DNA of 64,000 bases from Halomonas sp. JB37 (GCF_002332255.1 NZ_NRGW01000001.1:2046001-2110000); one strand, 5' to 3'; shown: positions 18,790 through 27,856, numbered from the stretch's first letter. A program made the numbers and translations. The notes: a model not told the origin generated them from the sequence alone.

Positions 18790-19960
18790 TACGCGCGAAG
18801 AGGCGCTCAGCCCTGGTATCAAAGGTTGGTGCCCCGGCGCGTGGCAGCCTATGCAAACCGGCGATGGCCTGCTGGTAAGAGTTCGCCCGCCCATGGGCGA
18901 GCTTTCGCGTGCCCAGGTGCTGGCCCTGTGTGAGGCGGCAGATACGTTTGGTAACGGCTTAATAGAGCTCACCAGCCGAGCCAATATCCAGCTGCGCGGA
19001 GTAACCGACGCTAGCTGGCCTGCGCTCATGAGCTTTCTGGTTGAAAACGGCCTGGTGGATGCCAACCCAGGGGCCGAGCGCCTGCCGCCCATCATGCTGG
19101 CCCCCGGCTGGCAAATAGGCGATGACACGCACACCGGTGCACGTTTGTTGCAAGCAAGGCGCAATGCGCTGGCCATCATGCCAGGCAAGGTCGGCATTGC
19201 GATTGATGCAGGAGACGCCCCGGTACTGAGCGACGCTGCGGCAGATTTTCGTATTGAACGTTCAGAATCGGGTGGCTTGATGGTGCGCGCAGAGGGGTAT
19301 CAGCGTGGCACGCCAGTGGACTCGATTGAGGCCGCCGTTGAGCACTTGATTCGCTTGACACATTGGTTTGTGGAAAGCGGCGGAAGCCAGGCAGGGCGCA
19401 TGCGCCGACACCAGGTAGCGTTGCCCCCGTGGGCACCCGCCAGCGTGCGCCCGGCGCAGCCAGCGGCAAGCCGCGCACTTGGTAAACAGGCCTGCGGGAT
19501 GGTCTATGGGCTGCCGTTTGGCCGTGCGCCGGCCACCGCCTGGCGCAAAGCCGTGACCCCGGCGTCTGTGACTCACCTACGCGTCACACCCTGGCGGCGT
19601 TTGGTGGTCAAGCAAGCGCTGACTGAAGGCACAGCCTTGCCCGCGGTAGAAGGCTTGATCAGCGATAGCAGTGACTCGCGACTATTGATAGATGCTTGCC
19701 CCGGCGCGCCTTACTGCGCACAGGCAAGTGTCGCCACGCAGCCATTGGCTGAGCGATTGAGTGGCCTGGTAGAAACGTCTCTTCACGTGTCGGGCTGCGC
19801 CAAGGGCTGTGCCCGGCAACAGGCTGCAGCGGTCTGTTTAGTGGGCCATGCTGGAAAATTTAATCTTATCGTCAACGGCCGTGCCGACAGCACGCCGGTT
19901 CAGACAGGCCTCAGTGATGCTGAGGTAATTGCATATCTGGAGAATTTGGGTGCCCTATAA
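18779..19960 (+). CDS. cobG: Precorrin-3B synthase CobG
   Basis: 394 aa sulfite/nitrite-reductase-like Fe-S monooxygenase that hydroxylates precorrin-3A in the oxygen-dependent ring-contraction route, marking the pathway as aerobic. Visible: ferredoxin-like half-domains, ELTSRANIQLRGV, and the cluster cysteines in DACPGAPYCAQA and HVSGCAKGCARQ (four Cys). ATG 18779 overlaps the end of cobN by 11 bases; an in-frame ATG at 18755 is also possible. Confidence 0.9.
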   Translation: MAINTREEALSPGIKGWCPGAWQPMQTGDGLLVRVRPPMGELSRAQVLALCEAADTFGNGLIELTSRANIQLRGVTDASWPALMSFLVENGLVDANPGAERLPPIMLAPGWQIGDDTHTGARLLQARRNALAIMPGKVGIAIDAGDAPVLSDAAADFRIERSESGGLMVRAEGYQRGTPVDSIEAAVEHLIRLTHWFVESGGSQAGRMRRHQVALPPWAPASVRPAQPAASRALGKQACGMVYGLPFGRAPATAWRKAVTPASVTHLRVTPWRRLVVKQALTEGTALPAVEGLISDSSDSRLLIDACPGAPYCAQASVATQPLAERLSGLVETSLHVSGCAKGCARQQAAAVCLVGHAGKFNLIVNGRADSTPVQTGLSDAEVIAYLENLGAL

Positions 19961-20579
19961 GTACGAAACAAGCGGACCGGCGATTTACCGGGAATCTTTT
20001 GCGATTATCCGACGCGAAGCAGAACTGAGCCGCTTTTCGCCAGAAGAAGAGCCGGTAGCGGTTCGTATGATTCACGCCGCCGGGCTGGTCGAGCTTGCCG
20101 CGCATATTCATTTTCAAAACGATGCGGTTAACCGCGCACGCTCAGCATTAGAGCAGGGCGCGCCGATCCTCTGCGATGCGCATATGGTCTCTGAAGGCAT
20201 TACCCGCAAGCGCTTGCCGGCCAACAACGAGGTGATCTGTACCTTGCGCGATGAACGCGTGCCGGGCATGGCTCAACAGATGGCTAATACCCGCTCGGCG
20301 GCGGCGCTTGAACTTTGGCGCCCGCATCTTGAAGGTGCCGTGGTGGCGATTGGCAATGCGCCGACCGCGCTGTTTCATCTTTTAAATATGCTCGAAGACC
20401 CTAGCTGCCCGCGCCCAGCGGCGGTGATCGGCTGCCCGGTTGGGTTTGTGGGGGCGGCGGAATCAAAGCAGGCGCTGTGGGAGAATTTTGCCATCCCCAG
20501 CTGTATCGTGCGCGGCCGCTTAGGCGGCAGCGCGGTGACGGTCGCAGCCCTCAATGCGCTGGCGGATCGTAGCGAATGA
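19950..20579 (+). CDS. cobH: Precorrin-8X methylmutase CobH
   Basis: 209 aa. Moves a methyl from C11 to C12 to make hydrogenobyrinic acid. Family landmarks: YETSGPAIYRESFAIIRREA at the start, the DAHMVSEGI segment, GNAPTALFHLL and GCPVGFVGAAESK. GTG 19950 is chosen because TGGAGA lies 6 bases upstream and homologues start at this residue. It overlaps cobG by 11 bases and cobI by 4. Confidence 0.93.
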   Translation: MPYKYETSGPAIYRESFAIIRREAELSRFSPEEEPVAVRMIHAAGLVELAAHIHFQNDAVNRARSALEQGAPILCDAHMVSEGITRKRLPANNEVICTLRDERVPGMAQQMANTRSAAALELWRPHLEGAVVAIGNAPTALFHLLNMLEDPSCPRPAAVIGCPVGFVGAAESKQALWENFAIPSCIVRGRLGGSAVTVAALNALADRSE

Positions 20580-21337
20580 CCCAGGGAACCCGAACGACCC
20601 AGGGAAGCGTTGTGGGCGTTGGCCTGGGGCCGGGGAGTCAGGACCTAATGAGCGTGCGGGCCGACCGGTTGATTCGCCAGGCCACGCACATTGCCTATTT
20701 TCGTAAGAAGGGCCGTAAAGGCCATGCGCGCAGCATCGTTGAAGGCCTGCTGGCACCGGATGTTATTGAGCTGCCCATGGAATATCCGGTGACCACGGAA
20801 ATTCCGGTGGATGACCCGCGCTATAACGCCTTGCTGTCGTCTTTTTATGAGCAGAGCGTTGCCCAGCTGATTGAGATGGCCAACGCCGGCTGCGACGTGG
20901 TGGTGCTCTGCGAAGGCGATCCGTTCTTCTACGGCTCGTTTATGCATCTCTATACGCGGCTACTTAACCAGGTATCGGTTTCAGTAGTGCCGGGAATTAC
21001 CGGTATGTCGGCGGCCTGGACCGCTACCGGGCAGCCGATCACCTGGGGCGATGACATTCTGACCGTCCTCATGGCAACGCTCCCTGAGCAAGCACTGGCG
21101 GAGCGGATCGCCCAGACCGACGCGCTGGTCGTCATGAAAATCGGCCGCAACCTTAACAAGCTGCGACGGGCGCTGGTAACGGCTGGCCGTGAGCATCAGG
21201 CGTGGCTAATCGAGTACGCGGCGATGGCGCAGCAGCGCGTGCTGCCGCTAAGCGATCTTGATCCGCTAGCTGAAGGAACTGAGAACGTGCCTTATTTCTC
21301 GATTGTGCTGATCCACGGCAACGGCAGGCGCCCATGA
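20576..21337 (+). CDS. cobI: Precorrin-2 C20-methyltransferase CobI
   Basis: 253 aa SAM-dependent tetrapyrrole methylase. VGVGLGPGSQDL opens the fold, LCEGDPFFYGSFMH is the second conserved loop and VVPGITGMSAA the third. The gene starts at ATG 20576 inside the cobH stop (ATGA). The length fits CobI/CbiL, and the next gene is cobJ as usual. Confidence 0.92.
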   Translation: MTQGTRTTQGSVVGVGLGPGSQDLMSVRADRLIRQATHIAYFRKKGRKGHARSIVEGLLAPDVIELPMEYPVTTEIPVDDPRYNALLSSFYEQSVAQLIEMANAGCDVVVLCEGDPFFYGSFMHLYTRLLNQVSVSVVPGITGMSAAWTATGQPITWGDDILTVLMATLPEQALAERIAQTDALVVMKIGRNLNKLRRALVTAGREHQAWLIEYAAMAQQRVLPLSDLDPLAEGTENVPYFSIVLIHGNGRRP

Positions 21338-22107
21338 GCGGATGGCTAAAAATTGTTGGCTTAGGTCCGGGGGCGGCGAGCATGATCACGCCCGAGGTCT
21401 CGGCCGCGCTGTTAGAGGCGTCTGATGTGGTGGGCTATGTGCCCTACGTTAATCGGGTCGCGCCACGTGAAGGGCTTATTCGCCATGGTTCAGATAATCG
21501 CGAAGAGATTAATCGTGCTGAACAGGCGCTGCAGCTCGCGTTTGAGGGGCATCGCGTTGCAGTAGTTTCTTCCGGCGACCCGGGTGTTTTTGCCATGGCA
21601 TCCGCCGTGTTTGAGGCACTAGAGGCAGGCGACTCGCGTTGGCGATCAATAGATATTCAGGTGTTGCCGGGTATTTCCGCCATGCTGGCAGCCAGCGCAC
21701 GGGCAGGCGCACCGCTCGGCCATGATTTTTGCTGTATTAATTTATCCGACAACCTTAAGCCCTGGTCGCTGATTGAAAAGCGCCTGCGCCTCTCGGCAGA
21801 GGCCGATTTCGCCATGGCGTTTTACAACCCGCGTTCCAAGGCAAGGCCGGTAGGGTTTGAGCGCACGTTGAAGGTATTGCGTGAGGTGTGTGAGCCCGAG
21901 CGTTTGATCATCTTTGCCCGAGCGGTTTCCACGCCCGATGAGGCGATTGGCGTGACGACCCTAGCCAAAGCAACGCCAGAAATGGCCGATATGCGCACGC
22001 TGGTGATTGTCGGCTCTAGCCAAACGCGCCGAATTGAGCGAATGAAAAGCCCAGGCGCGGATGAAGACCAGGCTCCGCTGGTGTATACCCCAAGGTCAGT
22101 ATGCTGA
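21334..22107 (+). CDS. cobJ: Precorrin-3B C17-methyltransferase CobJ
   Basis: 257 aa tetrapyrrole methylase that methylates C17 during ring contraction. Motifs: IVGLGPGAASMITPE, GYVPYVNRV, SSGDPGVFAMAS, LPGISAMLAASARAGAPLGHDF and MAFYNPRSKAR, all typical of CobJ. ATG 21334 overlaps cobI by 4 bases. Its stop overlaps the oppositely oriented cobK by 12 bases. Confidence 0.93.
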   Translation: MSGWLKIVGLGPGAASMITPEVSAALLEASDVVGYVPYVNRVAPREGLIRHGSDNREEINRAEQALQLAFEGHRVAVVSSGDPGVFAMASAVFEALEAGDSRWRSIDIQVLPGISAMLAASARAGAPLGHDFCCINLSDNLKPWSLIEKRLRLSAEADFAMAFYNPRSKARPVGFERTLKVLREVCEPERLIIFARAVSTPDEAIGVTTLAKATPEMADMRTLVIVGSSQTRRIERMKSPGADEDQAPLVYTPRSVC

Positions 22108-22833
22108 GTTAATCCACGCAAGCACGTCATCGACACAATGAACTTCACGACGCGCTGGCAGCATCGGCCGTTCGATCATCATCACGGGTATCTTCAGTTG
22201 ACGCGCAGCCGCAAGCTTAGCCGCGGCGCCTTCGCCGCCAGCGTTTTTGCAAACAATACGCTCGATACGCTGCGTTTTTAGTAGCGCTAAATCGCCATCG
22301 AGAGTGAACGGGCCTCTGTCTAGCGTGGTGGTAAAATGAGCCAGCGGCGGCGTTTCAGTTGGCGGGTCAATCAGCCGCAGCACGTAGTGATGCTGGGGCT
22401 GCGCGCTGAATGCTTTCAGATGTAGGCGACCAATCGCTAGCAGCACGCGCTGGGGTGGGCCGGCCAACGCGGCCACGGCGCCATCAATACTCGCCACTGG
22501 CTGCCATTGGTCGCCTTGCTTAGGCTGCCAAGCGGGGCGAGTTAAGGCCAGCATAGCCACACCGCTTTGCGCCGCGGCACTCAGCGCGTTGCGGCTCATT
22601 TGCGCAGCGAAAGGGTGGGTGGCATCGACGATATGGGTAATACCCGCGTGCTTAATAAACGCGATAAGGCCATCCACGCCGCCAAAGCCCCCCACGCGGG
22701 TAGGAAGCGGTTGGGGCTTTGGCGCACTGACGCGGCCTGCGTAGCTAAAGATGGCCGGAAGCCCACGTTCAGCAACGGCGCAGGCCAGGGCGCTGGCTTC
22801 ACTCGTTCCGCCAAGAATCAGGACGTTTATCAT
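22096..22833 (-). CDS. cobK: Precorrin-6A reductase CobK (reversed within the operon)
   Basis: 245 aa NADPH-dependent reductase that makes precorrin-6B. MINVLILGGTSEASALA opens the Rossmann-like fold; DATHPFAAQMSRNA and the late CKNAGGEG are family landmarks. It is the only minus-strand gene between 10.1 and 26 kb. Its ATG (22831-22833) shares bases with the cobL ATG on the other strand, and its 3' end overlaps cobJ. A good ribosome site is not evident for ATG 22833 (an AGGGAG lies about 17 bases away), so a TTG at 22848 is an alternative. Confidence 0.88.
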   Translation of the reverse strand: MINVLILGGTSEASALACAVAERGLPAIFSYAGRVSAPKPQPLPTRVGGFGGVDGLIAFIKHAGITHIVDATHPFAAQMSRNALSAAAQSGVAMLALTRPAWQPKQGDQWQPVASIDGAVAALAGPPQRVLLAIGRLHLKAFSAQPQHHYVLRLIDPPTETPPLAHFTTTLDRGPFTLDGDLALLKTQRIERIVCKNAGGEGAAAKLAAARQLKIPVMMIERPMLPARREVHCVDDVLAWINSAY

Positions 22834-24040
22834 GGCTGAGATTAACAACACTCCCTGGCTGACAGTTTTAGGCTGGGGGGAGAGTGGCACAGAGGGATTG
22901 ACGGCGGCAAGCCGTCAGCAGCTGGCGGATGCCGAGGTAGTATTCGGTGCGCGCCGCCACTTGCGCCTTTTGCCGCCACTCAATGCGGCGGTTCGCGAGT
23001 GGCCGGTGCCGTTTGCCGAGGGTATTGCCGAGTTGCTGAACGAGCGGGGCCGCCGAGTCGTGATGCTGGTGTCCGGTGACCCGTTCTGGTTTGGTGCCGG
23101 CACAAGCCTGACGCCTCACCTGCTTGCCAGCGAATGGACGGCTATCCCTTCGCCCTCAACGTTTAGCCTAGCGGCCTCGCATTTGGCTTGGCCGTTAGAG
23201 CGCTGCACCTGCCTGGGCCTGCATGCCAAGCCGCTGACCCGCATTCGGCCGTATCTGCATGCCGGCAGGCGCTTACTGGTGCTGGTAAGAGACGCCGATG
23301 CGGTGGCCGAGCTGGCCTCGCTTGTTGTGCAGTTTGGCTTTGCGGAGTCTCAGCTAACCCTGCTTGAATCGTTAGGCGGTGAAAACCAGCGAATCCGCAC
23401 GCTGAGTATGAGCGAGACGCTGCCGTCGGATATCACTCATCCGGTAGCGCTGGGCATTCTTGTGGCCGGTGACGGCCCGTCTATTCCACTCACGCCCGGC
23501 CTTGCCGACAGCTTTTTTGACCACGATGGGCAAATCACCAAGCAGCCTGTGCGCGCTATGACGCTGGCAGCGCTGGCCCCTAAACCCGGTGAGCGGCTGT
23601 GGGATATCGGCACCGGCTCAGGCTCCATCGCCATTGAGTGGCTGCTAGCTCACCCTGACAATCAGGCCATTGGTTTTGAGCATCACGCTGAGCGGGCCGC
23701 GCGGGCGCGCAGCAATGCCCAGCATCTTGGCGTTGACTGGCTAGACGTCAAAGAAGGCGATGCGCTGGAAGCGCTGGCAAATGCGCCGCTGCCGCAGGCA
23801 GTATTTATCGGCGGCGGGCTTTCTCAAGCGCTTTTAGAACAGTTATGGCAGCGCCTGCCAGCGGGCGTGCGGGTTGTTGTCAATGCCGTTACGTTGGAAT
23901 CAGAAGCGCTGCTGGCGCACTGGCATCAGGCGATAGGCGGCGATCTTTATCGCCTTGAGCTGGCCATTGCCGCGCCTATCGGCCAACGCCGGGGCTGGAA
24001 AGCCAGCTACCCGATTGTGCAGTGGCGGGTGGTGCGTTGA
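22832..24040 (+). CDS. cobL: Precorrin-6Y C5,15-methyltransferase (decarboxylating) CobL
   Basis: 402 aa two-domain fusion. The N-terminal tetrapyrrole methylase part has VLGWGESGTEGL and VMLVSGDPFWFGAG; the C-terminal CbiT-like part has a SAM-binding GERLWDIGTGSGSIAIEW. Together they methylate C5 and C15 and remove the C12 acetate carboxyl. ATG 22832 is used because the long in-frame upstream extension lies inside cobK on the other strand; AGGA at 22819-22822 is a weak ribosome site. Confidence 0.92.
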   Translation: MAEINNTPWLTVLGWGESGTEGLTAASRQQLADAEVVFGARRHLRLLPPLNAAVREWPVPFAEGIAELLNERGRRVVMLVSGDPFWFGAGTSLTPHLLASEWTAIPSPSTFSLAASHLAWPLERCTCLGLHAKPLTRIRPYLHAGRRLLVLVRDADAVAELASLVVQFGFAESQLTLLESLGGENQRIRTLSMSETLPSDITHPVALGILVAGDGPSIPLTPGLADSFFDHDGQITKQPVRAMTLAALAPKPGERLWDIGTGSGSIAIEWLLAHPDNQAIGFEHHAERAARARSNAQHLGVDWLDVKEGDALEALANAPLPQAVFIGGGLSQALLEQLWQRLPAGVRVVVNAVTLESEALLAHWHQAIGGDLYRLELAIAAPIGQRRGWKASYPIVQWRVVR

Positions 24041-24068
24041 AAGGGCGGGTAATGCAGAAGGTACGCCG

Positions 24069-24458
24069 ATGAGCACTACGCCGATACTCATAGCCGGGTT
24101 TGGTTTTCGCCGCGAGGCAACGCTGGCATCGCTAGAACAAGCGCTTGAGCAGCTTTGCCACCAATATGGCGATATCGACCGATTGGCCGTTACTCACGCG
24201 ATGCGCCCGCTGGTGGAAAGCCTCGGCCGCCAGCATTGCCTTGAGGTTGTCGTGGTGGCAGATGACGACTTAGCCAGCATGGCGACGCTTACCCGCTCAG
24301 CTTACAGCCAGCAGGCAAAGGGCACCGGCAGCGTGGCGGAAGCCGTTGCGCTTTTGGCTGCTGGCAGCGGTGCCCAGCTACTGGGGCCGCGAATTATTTC
24401 AGCCGACAGAAAAGCCACGGCCGCAGTGGCAAAGGCACGGGCAACAGGAGTTATTTGA
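24069..24458 (+). CDS. cobE: CobE / CbiG C-terminal domain protein
   Basis: 129 aa, the size of stand-alone Cob[22 protein letters not shown] is the usual opening and [15 protein letters not shown] the later conserved loop; these match the CbiG C-terminal domain. CobE binds a pathway intermediate in the aerobic route, exact role unclear. ATG 24069 follows AGAAGG at 24056-24061; the longer in-frame upstream stretch is part of cobL in another frame. Confidence 0.82.
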   Translation: MSTTPILIAGFGFRREATLASLEQALEQLCHQYGDIDRLAVTHAMRPLVESLGRQHCLEVVVVADDDLASMATLTRSAYSQQAKGTGSVAEAVALLAAGSGAQLLGPRIISADRKATAAVAKARATGVI

Positions 24459-25261
24459 TGACGGTTCATTTTATTGGCGCAGGCCCCGGCGCACCGGATC
24501 TGCTCACGCTGCGCGGGCGCGATTTAATCGCGGCCTGCCCTGTATGCCTTTACGCAGGGTCACTCGTGCCCGAGCAGATTCTTGAGCACTGCCCTGAAGG
24601 CGCGCGCATCGTTAATACGGCGACGCTTTCTCTGGATGAAATTCTTGATGAAATTCAAGCCGCCCACGCTGCGGGCCAGGATATCGCCCGGCTGCACTCC
24701 GGCGATGTGTCGGTGTGGTCCGCCATGGGGGAGCAGCTGCGCCGCCTGCGTGCGCTGGATATTCCCTACAGCGTCACCCCCGGCGTGCCTTCATTTGCGG
24801 CGGCGGCGGCAACGCTGGGCCAAGAGCTAACATTGCCAGGAGTGGCGCAATCATTAGTGCTAACACGCACGCCGGGCCGTGCCAGCGCAATGCCCAGCAG
24901 TGAAAGCCTCGCTAACTTCGCTAATACCGGCGCTACGCTGGCTATTCATCTTTCCGTGCATAATCTGGCGCAGGTAGTGAGTGATTTGACGCCGTTTTAC
25001 GGCCCGCAGTGCCCGGTCGCTATCGTTTGGCGGGCGAGCTGGCCCGATGAGCGGGTGGTTCGAGGCCGTCTTTCCAGCATTGAAGCATTAGCCGCAGGTG
25101 CCCTGCAGCGCACGGCGCTGATTCTGGTAGGGCCGGTGCTGGAAAACGACGATTTTCATGAAAGCAGCCTTTACGCGGTAGGTTACGACCGCCGCTTTCG
25201 GCCTCAGTCTGCGGATTCACCGTTTGCGGGCAGCGTGGATGATGAAGAGGACCGCGCATGA
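24458..25261 (+). CDS. cobM: Precorrin-4 C11-methyltransferase CobM
   Basis: 267 aa tetrapyrrole methylase acting after ring contraction. [45 protein letters not shown] and [21 protein letters not shown] are the CobM/CbiF pattern. ATG 24458 follows CAGGAG at 24443-24448; it overlaps the cobE stop by one base. Its stop overlaps cobF (ATGA). Confidence 0.94.
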   Translation: MTVHFIGAGPGAPDLLTLRGRDLIAACPVCLYAGSLVPEQILEHCPEGARIVNTATLSLDEILDEIQAAHAAGQDIARLHSGDVSVWSAMGEQLRRLRALDIPYSVTPGVPSFAAAAATLGQELTLPGVAQSLVLTRTPGRASAMPSSESLANFANTGATLAIHLSVHNLAQVVSDLTPFYGPQCPVAIVWRASWPDERVVRGRLSSIEALAAGALQRTALILVGPVLENDDFHESSLYAVGYDRRFRPQSADSPFAGSVDDEEDRA

Positions 25262-26022
25262 TCACGCTTTCGCTGATTGGTATCGGCACTGGCAACCCCG
25301 ATCACGTTACCTTAGCCGCCGTGCGGGCGCTCAACAGCGCCGATGTGATTTTGCTGCCGCGCAAGGGCGAGGCGAAATCAGACCTGCTCGACCTGCGCCG
25401 ACTGCTGTGCGAACAGCTGCTTGATAGCGCTACTCAGGCCAACATCGTAGAGTTCGATTTACCCACCCGCGATGCCAAGTGTGCGTACCTAAGCGCGGTA
25501 GACGATTGGCATAGTGCCATTGCGCGGGTGTGGGCACAGCTTATGGATAAGCATCTACCCAACGGCGGCCGGGTTGGCATGTTGGTGTGGGGCGATCCTT
25601 CGCTTTATGACAGCAGCCTGCGTATTGCCAAGCGCTTGACCGATAGTGGCCGCGCCGTTGAGGTCAAGGTAGTGCCCGGCATCACCAGCCTGCAAGTGCT
25701 CACCGCCGAGCACAAAATTCCCCTCAATGCGCTTGCCGAGCCAGTTCAAATAACCACCGGCCGCCGCCTACGCGAACGCGGCTGGCCAAGCGATGCCGCC
25801 ACCGTTGCCGTCATGCTCGACAGCGGCGGGGCGTTCACCACGCTGCCACAAGAAGATACTTACATCTGGTGGGGCGCTTACCTGGGGATGGACAAGCAAT
25901 GCTTGATCAAAGGCCCGCTAAGCGAAGTAAACGATGAGATTATTGAGCGACGCGCCGCGCTGCGTGAAGCACATGGCTGGATTATGGATATCTATATGCT
26001 CGCCAAACACCCGCTACTGTAA
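25258..26022 (+). CDS. cobF: Precorrin-6A synthase (deacetylating) CobF
   Basis: 254 aa methylase that adds methyl at C1 and loses acetate; found only in the aerobic pathway. [46 protein letters not shown] and [20 protein letters not shown] match CobF. Last gene of the run. No strong terminator is visible in the 80 bases before ytoQ. Confidence 0.94.
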   Translation: MITLSLIGIGTGNPDHVTLAAVRALNSADVILLPRKGEAKSDLLDLRRLLCEQLLDSATQANIVEFDLPTRDAKCAYLSAVDDWHSAIARVWAQLMDKHLPNGGRVGMLVWGDPSLYDSSLRIAKRLTDSGRAVEVKVVPGITSLQVLTAEHKIPLNALAEPVQITTGRRLRERGWPSDAATVAVMLDSGGAFTTLPQEDTYIWWGAYLGMDKQCLIKGPLSEVNDEIIERRAALREAHGWIMDIYMLAKHPLL

Positions 26023-26101
26023 CGCTGGTATTAAGTTGGAATGTTTTTCCATAAAATGGCTCTACTTAGTTATCTGATATTCAATATTTAAGGAGTAAGC
26101 C

Positions 26102-26542
26102 ATGAGCTTTTACGTTTACCTATCCGGCGAGATCCACACCGACTGGCGCGATGAAATCCAGCGTGGTGCAGAAGCCGCAGGTTTGGATATCGTCTTCACC
26201 GCCCCGGTCACCGACCACGACGCCAGTGATGCCGCAGGCGACCACCTAGGTAAGCCAGAAAACGGCTTCTGGCGCGACCACCAGTCGTCTAAGGTCAACG
26301 CTATACGTACTCGCACTTTGATTGAGCAAAGCGATTTAGTCGTGGTGCGTTTTGGTGACAAGTATAAGCAGTGGAATGCCGCCTTTGATGCAGGCTACTG
26401 CGCCGCACTCGCTAAGCCCTACATAACCCTGCACAGCGACGACATCGTTCACCCGCTGAAAGAGGTGGATGCCGGTGCGCAGGCTTGGTGCACCACCACT
26501 GAACAAGTCGTTGAAACCCTCAAGTACGTGCTGAAAGCATAA
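26102..26542 (+). CDS. ytoQ: YtoQ family protein
   Basis: 146 aa. MSFYVYLSGEIHTDWRDEI, the WRDHQSSKVNAIRTRTLI segment and FGDKYKQWNAAFDAGYC match the conserved YtoQ family, which has a nucleoside-deoxyribosyltransferase-like look but no assigned reaction that I know. A clear ribosome site (AAGGAG about 26090) precedes ATG 26102. A decayed copy of its 3' end lies about 0.8 kb downstream beyond brnTA. Confidence 0.85.
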   Translation: MSFYVYLSGEIHTDWRDEIQRGAEAAGLDIVFTAPVTDHDASDAAGDHLGKPENGFWRDHQSSKVNAIRTRTLIEQSDLVVVRFGDKYKQWNAAFDAGYCAALAKPYITLHSDDIVHPLKEVDAGAQAWCTTTEQVVETLKYVLKA

Positions 26543-26564
26543 GCCTGCAAAATATTCTGCAGGC
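26543..26564 (+). terminator. Hairpin after ytoQ
   Basis: GCCTGCA (26543-26549) and TGCAGGC (26558-26564) form a 7-bp perfect stem directly after the ytoQ stop. No run of T follows, so it may be a 3'-end stabiliser rather than an intrinsic terminator. Confidence 0.4.
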
Positions 26565-26700
26565 CCAAAGTGGCCTGTAGAATTTCCGACTTTGAATCGT
26601 TGATTTAATGAGCGCACGCTTTGGCGCGTCAAAGATCTTGCCCCAAGAATCATCATTTCCAATAGCTTGATAATACTTATAATATAACTACAACGTAATT

Positions 26701-26991
26701 ATGAGTTGTCTTACCTTTGACTGGGATCCACGTAAGAATGCCGCTAATCGTAAAAAGCATGACGTCTTTCAAGAGGTCAGAACTGCTTTTACAGATGAGT
26801 TCGGCCGTCTGATATCAGATCCCGACCATTCTGAGGAGGAGGATCGCTTCATACTTCTCGGGACGAGCATTCATTCGCGCTTGTTGGTGGTGTGCCACTG
26901 CATTAGAGACGGTGAGACCATTCGCATTATTTCAGCGCGCAAGGCAGATAAACGAGAGAGAAAAGCCTACGAAGGATATAGATATGCGTGA
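26701..26991 (+). CDS. brnT: BrnT-family ribonuclease toxin
   Basis: 96 aa, the usual BrnT size. FDWDPRKNAANRKKHDV at the start, the RFILLGTS strand, and IRIISARKADKRERKAY at the end match the RelE-like BrnT fold, a ribosome-independent RNase. A TATAAT hexamer sits at 26678-26683, 18 bases before the ATG. It overlaps brnA by 8 bases in the usual toxin-first order; BrnTA complexes usually repress their own promoter. Confidence 0.87.
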   Translation: MSCLTFDWDPRKNAANRKKHDVFQEVRTAFTDEFGRLISDPDHSEEEDRFILLGTSIHSRLLVVCHCIRDGETIRIISARKADKRERKAYEGYRYA

Positions 26992-27193
26992 TCATTATGA
27001 TTTTTCAGAGTCTGTTAAAAACCCATACGCCAAAAAGCTTAAAAAGCAGGTCACGATCCGGCTGGATGAAGACACCATCGCGTATTTCAAAAATCTCGCT
27101 GAAGAAAAAGACCTACCTTATCAAAGCTTGATTAATCTCTATCTGCGCGACTGCGCGCAGTCACATAAAGACCTTAAGCTGGAATGGCAATAA
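26984..27193 (+). CDS. brnA: BrnA-family antitoxin
   Basis: 69 aa. A ribbon-helix-helix-like core (KKQVTIRLDEDTIAYFKNLA) follows a short N-terminal arm and ends in YLRDCAQSHK, as in BrnA antitoxins. ATG 26984 has AAGGA about 7 bases upstream inside brnT; the longer frame from 26912 runs inside brnT and is rejected. Confidence 0.85.
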   Translation: MRDHYDFSESVKNPYAKKLKKQVTIRLDEDTIAYFKNLAEEKDLPYQSLINLYLRDCAQSHKDLKLEWQ

Positions 27194-27227
27194 ACGTTGC
27201 AGCGCTGGCCTAGCCTTATATTACTAT

Positions 27228-27332
27228 ACTCAGCGAAGAAGCTCGCTTAAAGCAGATGATGCCAAGGCCCAGGCCATGCGTACGACTACCGATCCAGTCG
27301 TCGAAACTCTGCGCTATGTCCTCAAAGCATAA
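27228..27332 (+). pseudogene. Decayed 3' end of a second ytoQ-like gene
   Basis: Codons 27243-27332 read SLKADDAKAQAM then RTTTDPVVETLRYVLKA and stop. The end of intact ytoQ reads PLKEVDAGAQAW then CTTTEQVVETLKYVLKA. Upstream, LSEE-like codons appear with lost bases. The relic differs enough from ytoQ to be an older or foreign allele, not a fresh copy. It has no start and no body, so it is not functional. Confidence 0.7.
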
Positions 27333-27339
27333 ATCCAAA

Positions 27340-27425
27340 GCTCCTCCCACAAACATAGCCACTGCATTAGTGGTGTTGAACAAGTGTTGCGGGAGGGCGC
27401 TTTAGCGCGCGATATATTCCGCCAC
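27340..27425. repeat. REP-like extragenic palindromic pair
   Basis: CTCCTCCCACA near 27341 is roughly the inverse of TTGCGGGAGGG near 27393, and the latter runs into the palindrome GCGCTTTAGCGC. A G-rich lead followed by a short palindrome, in inverted pairs, is the pattern of gammaproteobacterial REP sequences. Copy number elsewhere in the genome cannot be seen here. Confidence 0.4.
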
Positions 27426-27429
27426 AATA

Positions 27430-27799
27430 AAGCCCCCTGTAATGCGGGTACCGCCTTGGGAAGGCACGAGCTAAAAAGGGACCCGCGAAGGGCAGCACCC
27501 GCAGCCCCGCTCAGCCACATGCCCACATCGTCAACTCCCCACCGCGCAGGCGTTGCGGCTCAGGGCGCAACGGTAACGTCACCCAAACCAACACCCACCT
27601 AAGACCTATGGCTACCCCTCGCGATCAAGTTTTCAGGTGACCGAAGCAAAATTTATCAATAAAGTATGATTGAATAGAGCAAAACGAGCGGACACGCGAG
27701 TTTTTGATATATAGCCGAATGTCGCGCCTGTGCTATATAAAACAGATGTTTAGAGTTATTTTTGAATGCTGGATAATGTTAATAAATACGCGTGCATAT
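27430..27799. other. Gene-free stretch before the cassette array
   Basis: I see no supportable gene, RNA or repeat here. The left half is GC-rich and the right half (from about 27630) AT-rich, which marks a change of DNA origin close to the array edge. If an attI site exists it would lie at the right end, but no integrase gene is present. Confidence 0.5.
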
Positions 27800-27829
27800 T
27801 TAAGAATGTTATGTGGCGGGCTATATAAT
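27800..27829 (+). promoter_or_regulatory. Candidate cassette promoter (Pc-like)
   Basis: TTAAGA (27800-27805), an 18-base spacer and a perfect TATAAT (27824-27829) predict a start at about 27836, directly at the first cassette boundary. It could drive the first cassette gene and perhaps others. Confidence 0.5.
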
Positions 27830-27856
27830 CACTGTTAGACGCAAAGGGAGGGATTA

